The notes under the pieces were generated by a model. That model ran no database searches and was not told the DNA's origin. It was given only the letters and a program-made list of their open reading frames with translations. A DNA stretch of 64,000 nucleotides from Glandiceps talaboti (taxonomy: Eukaryota; Hemichordata; Enteropneusta; Spengelidae): positions 10,498,984 through 10,562,983 of the forward strand of contig NC_135567.1 of assembly GCF_964340395.1 (NCBI RefSeq), given 5' to 3'. Below are positions 44,601 to 57,261 of this stretch, piece by piece; positions within the stretch are counted from its first letter, which is position 1, and every line of letters begins with the position of its first letter. Both the position numbers and the translations under genes were made by a program.

Positions 44601-47600
44601 ATTGGCGAGATACAGAAATGTTAGGTTAACACCTGAACATATCTGAATGTTATAATGTATGTGTGAGTAGATATTTTCATTTGATACTATAAAGCCAGAG
44701 TTCATGAACATTTATTCTCAAGACTTTTACCATATTTTATTACTTATCAAGCAAAAAAAGTCAATTATTTCTCCGTTCTTTAGTGTTTGACGGATGTGTT
44801 ATTACTCAATTAATTTGAAATGATAATTAAAGTTTGTAAACAGCGGAAATGAAAATTTAACTCCATGGTAATTGATATCTCTACTGTCAGGTTGGGACAT
44901 AGTGTCTAATTAACAGGTTAATCAAGTAAGGCCCTAGATGGTTAATACACTTTTACTGGTTAGTTCAGGCCCTAGATGATTAATACAGTTTATTTTATGA
45001 ATGGAGGCCCTAGATGGTTAATACACTTTACTGGTTCAGGCCCTAGATGGTTAATACAGTTTATTTAAAGAATGAAGGCCCAAGATGGTTAATTCATTTT
45101 ACTGAAAGAATTAATGAAGTTTGTTATTGTACATACAATAACAAACATTTTTACACATTTTTTGTTTTTTTGCAATGTATTGAGTTACAAACACAGACTT
45201 AGTCAGTGTTGTTTCACATCGATTTTTCAAGTAGGAAGCCATGATAAAATTGTTTTATAAATTAAAAATCCAAAATAAATAACAAATCCTCATCTACCTA
45301 CCTATTCTAAAATTGAGTGTAATCGGAACCACACATTTTTTTTTATTAGGCCTTAGTTTCAATGTAAAATGTAAAATAAAAACCTTGTAGAAAACATGTC
45401 GTGCACACAATACAAATCACAAAATGCAGAAAACACGACAATTTTTTTGTAATATGTCAAAGTGATTAAAAATTAGGTTTTTTTTATGAACCACCACATG
45501 GAAAGTTAAGTGATCATTTCTTACGGTGTGTGACAGGAAATTGCACATGTATGTAATATAATGCAATGTCGTAACCTCTAGAGGCTTTGTTCATTCACTG
45601 TGTATTGTAGTAGAACATTAAGAACAGAAACTGTAACCAGATTGGAAAATTGAAATATGAAAATTGAAATATGAAAATTGAAATATGAAGTAAATTGAAA
45701 TATGGAGTAAACAAGGTTATTTGTAATGAGCAGAATGTAATTCATTATTCAGGGCTCAAAATTAACAGTAGTCCCATGTCCACAGACTACCAATGGCTCG
45801 AAATTAATAGTAGTCCTGTGTCCACAGACAGGGTTCGCACGGTCCTGGAAAACCCTGGAAAACCCTGGAATTTCAAACCCTCCCTGGAAAACCCTGGAAA
45901 ACCCTGGAAAAATGCGCCCTACCCCTGGAAAACCCTGGTAATGTCCGTGCTCGAGCCACCCATTCATATGATTCTGAATCTCATAAATGTGAAATCGCGA
46001 AAATATTTTCAAAGTCTTTCGCCACGCTGGGTGATGAATCAAAATTCACGCCGATTGAACCCAGACAGTCAAGCGATCGTTCCACGAGACACTTTGCCCC
46101 ACAGACCGTGCGTATTAGTTGAATGGGCGCCGCAGTGTTTCTTTCGATCTTGCATATATTGCTACTCCGTACATCTCCCAGTCGTCATTTCAGGGACATG
46201 ATATTGTAACAGTCCCGGCCGGGGTAACATGTACAGTAGGTCTGTTAACAAGATTATCGTAACACTGTAGCGAGTATCAAAGCATCATCAACCTCGATTA
46301 GAAATTGTTACAAGTTCGGCGCACGAGTCGACTGATACTACAAGCTAGGGTTAGGGCCTAGGGAAGTGCAGTTGAATTTCCGGGTTGTGGAAGTACGGTT
46401 GTGACTTTTATTTTGTCGATAAATGGGTATTTGTGTTACATGTTCTGAAAGAATAAACTACTGTTTTATGTTGTCGCCGGTACAGTAACATTCGTCAATG
46501 GTCAAGTTGAGTTGAAATCGCGATGTTCCGCAACTCGTGGCATCAGTACATAAACATCGAGACGCAAGCGATGAATGTATTCAGTTATTCATAGCTCGAA
46601 ATTTCGTTACGTAAATGACGTTTTTATTCAAAATTTTGAAGAAAAAAATTATTTTAGGCGGCTTATAAATCTAGTTACATCAAACCAAACAATAATGAGG
46701 ACAAACTTTAGTTTTTGATTTATTTTTCTGGATATGTCTGAATTAGACTGACGAATGCTGTGACTCAATCTTACACGATCAATGCACTAGCTTGACGAAA
46801 CGGCTACTTAGGGACAGAGGTTTCTCCGTTAATCTTAGCGTGTAAACGTGGTTTTGAAACCAATATCTTGCATAGTGTCGATTGCCTTTAAAATGTTTTG
46901 TGACATATTATGGGAACTGTTGCTGATTTTTCTCGTCCACATCAGACAATTAGGTGTCATTCAAAAAATATACTTTAGTGTCAACACCCCTGGAAAATGG
47001 CCAAAATCAATATGAATACCCCTGGAAAACTGATGAAAAACCCCTGGAAAGTCCTGGAATTTTGTTTTGCTTTGAGTGTACGAACCCTGACAGACTACCA
47101 GTTCTTGTCACGGGGGCTACCATAATTTGCAGCTGGTAGCACACTCAAGAATATAGGACTATTGGTCACAATCCTTGGACTACCATTTTTTGAAACCAGT
47201 AGCCCACTAGGACTACCAAAGAAAAATGTTAATTTCAAACCCTGGATATGATAATAAAGTGAATTTATAATGCGCCTGTTCTCTGAAGAGCTCCTGCCGC
47301 AGATACAGGATTTTGAGATTAAAGAGAGAAGACTGTTTTCATCAAATGTTGAGATTTATTAATAATGTTGAAAAAAAGACACAGGTGGTGAGAACTACTG
47401 CGTATTGAAAGAGATACTCAATATGTTATCATACATACGCTAAGATTCCATTTCCTACTAGATATTATGTACAACACACATGAAAATATTAATCCAAGCT
47501 TTGTCGTTTTATATGCTAAATGATGAAATTTCTTATCTAGCAGGTTTAGTCATTTGTACATGAAGCATAGCACAGACGTATTAGAACCCAAGATGATCAT

Positions 47601-50600
47601 TGTACATGTGCAAATACGAGAGATGTAGTTGTAATATAGTATAAAACATAAAACAGATTCGGAAATATTAACAGCGTTGTCGTTCATATTAAATGATGAG
47701 ATTTCTTATCGTACAGGTTTAGTCATTTGTACATGAGGCATAGCAGAGACATATTAGAACCCAAGATGATCATTGTACATGTGCAAATACGAGAGATGTA
47801 GTTGTAACTTAGTGTAAAACATAAAACAGATTCAGAAATATTAACAGCGTTGTCGTTCATATTAAATGATGAGAGATCTAATCCTACAAGATTTTGTAAT
47901 TGGTACACTGGGCATAGGACAGCTGACGTATAAAAAAGCCACAAACCTCAGTTTATACATATTTGGGCGAAGTTTTTGCTACATATTTAAAAGGTACTCA
48001 AAAGGTACTCATATCGCAGTATTGTACTTTATACTGAAGCACACATAACCACAAATTGCAATTGACGATAAAAATTGTGATCAGCACCTTTCAAGTGACT
48101 GAACTCAAACCAGATATCAAGATATATATTGCACAGTAACTCATAAACAATCTGATGACGTAATTTATTTTACGTATCAAAAAATGTTGAGGAAATCCCT
48201 ACTATGCAATTAACTGTTCTAACAATGCCAGAAGACAATTGTAATGTTATAGAAAACATGCATAGACATTAGCAATATACGGGAATGTGGTTTTATTTAA
48301 GTATTTTAACTTAAAATTTAAAAAACATAAAAAAGAGAATAAAGTTGTGCCACTTAACCCAAGATGATCATACATGTGTGCAAAGAGATGAGAGATGTTG
48401 TCGTAATGTACTATAAAACATAAAACAGATTTGAAAATAGTAAATTGGCCATATAGCTGAAGATTGGGTATTTATTTTGGATTTTTAAGTTATAAAACAA
48501 TTTATCACGATGGTTTTTCTACTTGAAAAATCTGTTTGTACCTTGCTTTCTCTATAGTAAGAAGAACACTGATCAATTTTCATTCATATGACCACTTTTA
48601 TTTTTAGCATATGTCAAACATTTAAATACAGTGTAGGTAAATTGACAGTATCATCGTCTATTATCATTTCCACCTAGTAATGATAATATTACGTACTGTT
48701 AGGCATGCTTGTATCCATGACGACAATAGTCCATCTGTTACCATGTAAACAGCAATTTATTTTCATCTAGTGAACATGGTATATTTAGATGTTATTCTCC
48801 AATATTTTTCTTCATTCAGCGAGGGAAAATATGAGTGACCTAAGGGGCCCTTATCACTACGAGCCACTAGGTGAGCAGTGACAACCCTTAGGTCATGAGT
48901 ATTTTCCAGCTGAATGAAGAAAATATTTGGGAATAAAAATCATTATACCATTGGCAGTAATATAACAAAAAATCGGCAACTTACCTTGAGCGTTTTGGCT
49001 CATACTTGTAATTCAAACACAGCAGATCCAGTGATGTAGCCACACATTACCATGGCAAAGACAGTAGCTTAGAGGGCATACTGAACCCACCACATAGTAA
49101 GAGATAGGGGAACACCAAATTCTAGTGCGTCACTAGAAATTGTGTGTGTTAGTGGCACATCAAATTGGCTTAGAGGGCACACTGACCACATAGTAAGAGA
49201 TAGGGGAATACCAAATGTTGGTGCGTCACTAGAAATTGTGTGTGTCAGTGGTACGTCAAATTGGCTAAGAAGGCACACTGGACCCACCACATAGTAAGAG
49301 ATAGGGGAACACCAAATTTTGGTGCGTCACTAGAATTTGTGTGCGTCAGTGGTGCATCAAATTGGCTTAGAGGGCACACTGACCACATAGTAAGAGATAG
49401 GGGAACACCAAATTTTGGTGCGTCACTAGAATTTGTGTGTGTCAGTGGCACGTCAAATTCGCTTAGAGGGCACACTAGACCCACCACATGGTAAGAGATA
49501 GGGGAACACCAAATTTTGGTGCATCACTAGAAATTGTGTGCATCAGCGGCGCATCAAATTGGCTAAGAGGGTACAATCACCACATAGTAGAGATAGGGGA
49601 ACACCAAAATTTGGTGCATCACTAGAAATTGTGTGTGTCAGTGGCGCATCAAATTGGCTAAGAGGGCACACTGGTGCTAATAACAAAGGAGATTTGTAAG
49701 GCACCTATAGTAATAGTAATCTCTGTAAGCAACCTCTAGAGGCAAAGAAGTAAATGGGTAAAAGTACTGTATGACAAAGAGAAAGAGTGGAGTCATAGAC
49801 ACTGGATACTAGGTGATTGAAGAAGGCTGAGACTAATGTTTAAACAGATTCATGTACGTCTCAAGAGAGAGCAACGGAAGGATGTTAGAGACTTGGAGTG
49901 ACAGCGATTGAAAGGAAGTTTGTTCCATGATGTACGGCTGATGTGAGAGATAGATTGCTGGGCAACGGTCTTTGTCGATACCCTTGGAACACAAAGAGGA
50001 CGAGAATGAGAGGAGTGGAAATTGTAACAGTTACAATGTTAGTTAGTTTTTTGTCCAGCCAGGCAAGATTTTATTTCCGGTTTTATTATTTTTGTTGTAG
50101 GTGTTTTAGATTCTTTATGTGTAGATCTTAAATATAAATCCAACAAAATTCCACATTCCTGTCATCTCATGTTTCTTTACATAAGGGTTGTCGGTGGCCA
50201 AGTGGTTAAACCACTTGCACTTGCCACTGCGGTCGGGGTTTGAACCCCGTTCAGGGTTCGAATAAATTTACCATGCTGTAAGTAAGAAGAGTGTCGTTCA
50301 GTTTGACTCTACCGAACAACGCAGGTTTTCCCCAGTTCTCCGGTTTCCTCCTGCATTAACACTGAACCCATGAGGGATGGCCCTCACTGGACTTCTTGGG
50401 AGACAAGTGTTTAAATGCTTAAAGAACTATCCAGTATAAATAAAGATTATTATTATTATTATTTGCAATATGAGTTATAATTGAGGTTACATAATATAAA
50501 TTACGTTAATTTTCATACCAATTATGTTACAAAAAAATGTAATTAAGTACAAAATTGGTGATTAATGATTTATGTACTATTATTAGTATTAATTGATCGA

Positions 50601-53600
50601 ATTGAAATTGATCAATAATAGAAATGATATAACAGAACCCTTGAATGTGTGAGTGCAAGTGTGGCGTACTTGGGGTATTTGCATGAGTACTTGCAGTATT
50701 CTCTACGCCTGTACTTTCATGAGCGTAGTGAGTGAAAGTGCAGCAGAAAACACTGCAAGCACGAGTGCAAATACCTCTGAATACCCACACTTGAACTCAC
50801 ATGGCATGGGTTTCTGTAATTATTACATAATGTTTATCTGAAATGGCAAATTTCCAAAAAAAATCATACAGTGCGATCACACGATTTTGTGTGTAGCGAA
50901 CAATGGAGTCTTCAACTTCATATCATTTGCATGCAGGTATGCGATAATGTTTTCAGTATTGCACTGCGGTGAAAATATCATTAGTATGTGCATACACTAG
51001 TGCAATGTAATCTCTGGTACATCATGTAATTATTGAAGTAACTGTTTGGTTAACATAATTGGTATGAAAATCCACGTAATTTATCTATTTATTTATTATA
51101 ATATTAACAAGTAGTAAAATTGATTAAATAACACAATTTCACTGTAATATTAATTAAGATATGGGCATATCCAGAACCTGGGCTGGGTGAGTCTTGGGCT
51201 GGCCTGTTGGACTGGACTATAGGGAACTTGCAAACCCACCATGTTGAATGTTGCATCATGGGAAATATGATAACAAATGCTAATCAATTAGTATTATGAA
51301 CAATATTGATACATTGTTTGTAACCACAAATAATCAATTCATAGTCACCCTGACCATTGTGAGAGGTTTATTTTATCAGTAGCTCCAGATTAGGTATTAC
51401 GATAACCACAGATAATCCCATAGTCCTTTGTATCTGAGCATGCTCAGTGTGGATTGCAAGTTCCCTATTGGCTTGGACTGTTGGACTGGGCTGTTGGGTA
51501 GGTGACTGTGCTAGACCATTGGGCTGGGCATAACACAGAACATTGTATACCACTATCAGACTAACCATGCTCATTTTTTTGTAAGCGAAAATTTAGTAAT
51601 TGTTTCAGAAGTTTTTTTGTGACTCAGAGGAGAAATTTTCATTTGGTAACGATGATCCCAAAAGTTACAGACTTTCATTCTCACGTACGATGGACTTATA
51701 TATGTAAAAGTTTACACCGACTTTCTCGTCAGTAGTGTGAGAGCGGTGTTCACCTCTGACCATGCTGATAAAACGACATGACATTTCGTAATACAGAATT
51801 AAAATTCTCCGATCAGTATATATACAATTATAAAATAAGACTAGTTAGCAATTTATAACACCAGAGTAGAATTATTTGAGTATTTCGCAAATAGTTTAAG
51901 CAAACACTGCAATGTTAATATACCCACCGTAGTACAAATAAAAAACTGCAAATTTTTTGTTTGTTTATGTACAGTGTACATTTACACAGAAGGGAAATAT
52001 ATCACCATGGTAATACCTGCACAAGGACTGTGTTTGACTTGTTGACAGTTTGATAGATGTGTTACCAAGGTAACAAAGAGATGTTGATGAACTATGTTGG
52101 TGTGTCAGGTGTGATTTCGGAAAAGCCATCATTTTTAAGCTGATCATATTACCATATCTTGTTACCTAGCAACCAGCAGACAAGATTAAAGTATTTTTAT
52201 CACCAGCTAAAAAGTATACATTCTACAGTATACAGCTCTAGTGTCACTGATTAACAAAAAGAGTGACATTTCTAATTTGAAACAAAGTGGACCCAGAAAA
52301 TTACTTTTTCGATCAAGCTAACGTGGTCATACATTTGTGGTTACCATGGCTATGCACGGAAGACTCCCTGGAGTGTGAGAGAACATCATCGACATCAACA
52401 AAAAAAGTGTACGATGAAAATTGAGTAGAGTAACACTTATCCTATGACAAATTGAATAAAAAAAAGCAAGTTTCAGATCTGTCCTTTGTGTATGAAGTAG
52501 TTTTATACATCGGTGGTGACCACAGCTGTGCACCATTGATATCAATAACAACAACAAAATCAAATCTTAATAGTATACCATAGTGCAATTGAAATGAAGT
52601 AGCATAACACTTATTTTATGAATTAAAATTAATATAAAAAAAACAAGTTTCAGATTTGGCCTGTGTGTACAAGGTAATTGCACGTTGGTTGTAACCACTT
52701 GTATGGAGCAGAGACTTCCACCACTGAGATCAATGACAAAAAAATCTGGCCTGTGTGTACATGTATAGCAGTAAGTTATACGTTGGTTATGACCACATCT
52801 GTGCATCAGATACTCCTAGAGAGTGTAAGCACCATTGACATCAACAACAAAAAAGCTCTGAAATGATAATTAAGCAGAATAACACTTGTTGTATGAAAAA
52901 AATGACTCAAAAACAAGTTTCAGTGTGGTCTGTGCATACGAGATACGTCCACATTGGTTTTTAGCCATGATTGTGTGCACCAGCAACTCTGTAGTATTTA
53001 TAATGATTTAAAGTGATTGCCACAGTTATACATTAACCATGGCAACACAGGGAAGAAAGCCTCAAAGGCTCATATAGTGTTCATGTACTGGTCCAGTCTA
53101 ATTTTAAAGTCTACAACCATTTGGCTTGGATGATGTGCTCTGGTAAATTGCTCCAATGAAATAGGATTCGCTGAAAGAAAAAATATTTTCTGATAATGTT
53201 CACACATACATGTGTACATGTACATGTGTACATCACTATTATTAAGAATAAGTTACTTATGAAAGCTGGTTTTGTACTCGTTTGCATACAAAGGGATCAC
53301 CAGATATCACATAATCTGTATACAGATGCAGATTATGTTTTGTCCTGTTCCTAAAAAAACCTTCTGAAATATGTTCTATAAAATACTACTTGTCTGCACA
53401 TACATTAAACCTACCAGTATAATATACAATCTAATAGTCAGCATGTACAATGCACATACAGAATACACACTACTCACTGAGGATTTAAACACATAAAATA
53501 TAATCTAGCATCTGTCCTATCTCCTCAAACGCCCTCTAGTGGTTAACATGGCATCTGAGTTAGACGTTCCATAAAGGAGGACGCTCATGAATATTCATAG

Positions 53601-56600
53601 AAATGAAAGTCCAGTGGGTTAGAACAGTTGTCATGACTTCAAGGAATGTCCAATGCACACCATGTTGAATTCTATTAATTTCAGCAACAATAGTATTAAA
53701 GATAGATTACAAACAAAGTCAAGATGATTGTTGACAGTCGAAATGTCACATTCAGATCTGACCTGACCATATAACTGTATAATTCAGTCACACAGTTAGT
53801 CAGAACATTATTTCACATCAAAGACATCCACTGAACTTTTAACCAGCAATTTTATAAGTCATTTGTGCGCTTTCTTTTGAGACATTTTATTGGTGGGATT
53901 TTCTTTCAGTGTTTTCGTAGCTGCTATATTATTTTTCATTTTTAGTTGTTAGTTTATTGTACAAAGCACTGAGACATAGTGTAGTGCATGCAGGGGAGAA
54001 CAAATCCACTGGTCCTGGGTCTGGGACTAGCAATTTTTTTTTGGGGGGGGGACCACACAAATTTTACTTTGTCCGGACCAGTATCTTACTGTTAATAACT
54101 ATGTTAAAAAATCGTCTGAATATGCAGATTCATAGGCAAGATTTAATGTTTCACATTAGTGGGACCTTGGACCACTAATTCTTTCAGCAGGGCCATTGAA
54201 TTTTTTACGGCACTGGTCCGGGGACCACCAGTTCACAAAATGATTTGTTCACCCCTGGCATTTCTTTAAGAATTAAAATAATGATACAACTGTTGACATC
54301 AGACCATGGACAAATTTTTGCATTCTTTTCATTATCTTTCAGACTTATTGCCACCACACACTTTGAGCCGACGTCGGCAAGGAAGGCGTTCCCATGTTTT
54401 GATGAACCTGCTATGAAGGCAAACTTTACAATGACTATGATCAGAGACAAAGACCACATCACACTGTTTAATATGCCACTGACGTCATCAGAACCATATG
54501 AAGATACAGACCTGATGATGGATAAGTTTGATACTACGGTTAAAATGAGTACTTACTTAGTCGCATTTATTGTGTGTGATTTTGATTATAAAGAAAGCAT
54601 CACCAGTTCTGGTGTAAAGGTGAGTTGGATGGCTTTATCTAAGGTTACAAAAAACATTACTTATAACAAGTTTAAAGATATAGTGCCTCATCAGAAATAT
54701 TCGGCCTAATTTTTCCCTTTCCAAAACTGTTTTTCATTTTGTGGTTTGACATATAATTATCGAAATATCTTAGTAATTATGCACTCAGGTGCTAATTTGA
54801 AAGTTTTAGTGTAGCAGATTTTATCACTATTTATCGACATTGATCACATTGTTCATGAAGAAGTTGGAAAATAAATTGCCAGGCTCTGATTAAACCGCCA
54901 TGTCACCAACTTTATGCACAAACAATGTAAAGTGAGTATTGCAACCCCCCCCCCCCCCCCCAAAAAAAAATAAATAAATAAAAAAATAATAATGATAATA
55001 AAACAAAAAAAAACAAAAAACAACAACAACAACAACAAACCAACATAAAAACAAAAACATAAAAACTACTTGTGAATTTGCTTTCAGTTTTAGTCATATG
55101 AAACTTTTAAAAGTATTTGTTCATCTCTGTGATTGTGTTTGTAGGTTCGAGTGTATGCACCCCATGAGCAGATCAGTGAGGCAATATTTTCAGCCGAGGC
55201 TGGTGCCAATGTACTGTCACACTATGAAGAATTCTTCAATGTCCGATACCCCCTACCAAAACAAGGTAGGTACTTCTTCAATGTTCCATACCCTCTACCG
55301 AAACAAGGTAAGTACTTCTTAAATATTCCATACCCTCTACCAAAACAAGGTAAGTACTTCTTCAATGTTCCATACCCTCTACTGAAACAAGGTAAGTACT
55401 TCTTCAATGTTCCATATCCTCTACCAAAACAATGTAAGTACTTCTTCAATGTTCCATACCCTCTACCAAAATAAGGTAAGTACTTCTTCAATGTTCCATA
55501 CCCCTACCAAAACAAGGTAATAACTACTTCAATGTTCCATACCCTCTACCAAAACAATGTAAGTACTTCTTCAATGTTCCATACCCTCTACCAAAACAAT
55601 GTAAGTACTTCTTAAATATTCCATACCCTCTACCAAAACAAGGTAAGTACTTCTTCAATGTTCCATACCCCCTACCAAAACAAGGTAAGTACTTCTTCAA
55701 TGTTCCATACCCCTACCAAAACAAGGTAATAACTTCTTCAATGTTCCATACCCCCTACCAAAACAATGTAAGTACTTCTTCAATGTTCCATACCCTCTAC
55801 CAAAACAATGTAAGTACTTCTTCAGTGTTCCATACCCTCTACCAAAACAATGTAAGTACTTCTTCAATGTTCCTATCCCTCTACCATAACAATGTAAGTA
55901 CTTCTTCAATGTTCCATACCCTCTACCAAAATAAGGTAAGTACTTCTTCAATGTTCCATACCCCTACCAAAACAAGGTAATAACTACTTCAATGTTCCAT
56001 ACCCTCTACCAAAACAATGTAAGTACTTCTTCAATGTTCCATACCCTCTACCAAAACAATGTAAGTACTTCTTAAATATTCCATACCCTCTACCAAAACA
56101 AGGTAAGTACTTCTTCAATGTTCCATACCCCCTACCAAAACAAGGTAAGTACTTCTTCAATGTTCCATACCCCTACCAAAACAAGGTAATAACTTCTTCA
56201 ATGTTCCATACCCCCTACCAAAACAATGTAAGTACTTCTTCAATGTTCCATACCCTCTACCAAAACAATGTAAGTACTTCTTCAGTGTTCCATACCCTCT
56301 ACCAAAACAATGTAAGTACTTCTTCAATGTTCCAATCCCTCTACCATAACAATGTAAGTACTTCTTCAATGTCCCATACCCCCTACCAAAACAAGGTAAT
56401 AACTTCTTAAATATTCCATACCCCAACCAAAACAAGGTACATACTTCTTCAATGTTCCATACCCCCCCCCCCCCCATCCCGCTTACCAAAACAAGGTACG
56501 TACGTCTTCAAAGTTACATATAATTCTGATTTGTTATTTTTGTCTTCTAGATATGGTGGCTATACCTGATTTTTCAGCTGGTGCTATGGAGAATTGGGGT

Positions 56601-57201
56601 TTGATAACATACAGACTAACATCCATACTGTATGAAGAAGGCGTGTCTTCAGAACATGATTTACAATGGGTTGCCACGGTGATAGCTCATGAATTAGCAC
56701 ATCAGGTAATGAGAGCAGTTACAAGGTTAGATGACATGGCTATGATATAGACAAACTGATCAATTGAAATAGAGATACCACACCATCCATCCATCCATTC
56801 ACCCACCTATACAGTATCCACCCATTCACCCATCCATCCATCCATCCGCCAACCCACACACCCACCTATACATGTACACTATCCATCCATCCACCCATTC
56901 ATGCAAGCAAGCATGCACATGAACATGCACACAGAAACAGACACACATTCAGATACATACATACATACATACATACATACATACATACATACATACATAC
57001 ATACATACATACATACATACACACAGACACACATACATACATACATACATACATACATACATACATACATACATACATACAAACATACACACACATACAT
57101 ACATACATACATACATACATACATACATACATACATACATACATACACACACAAACATACATGTACATGTCATGTAATTTACATGACATGTATGTATGTG
57201 A

Positions 57202-57261
<60 letters not shown>

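Noticed and set aside
45695-46201. 168-codon frame in the nested element as a transposase
   Set aside because: It is mostly translation of CCTGGAAAA repeats; no DDE/hAT-type motif is visible.
54620-54709. Extension of aminopeptidase exon 2 past 54619
   Set aside because: GTGAGT donor at 54620, and exon 3 joins in phase; the extension has no M1 similarity and soon stops.
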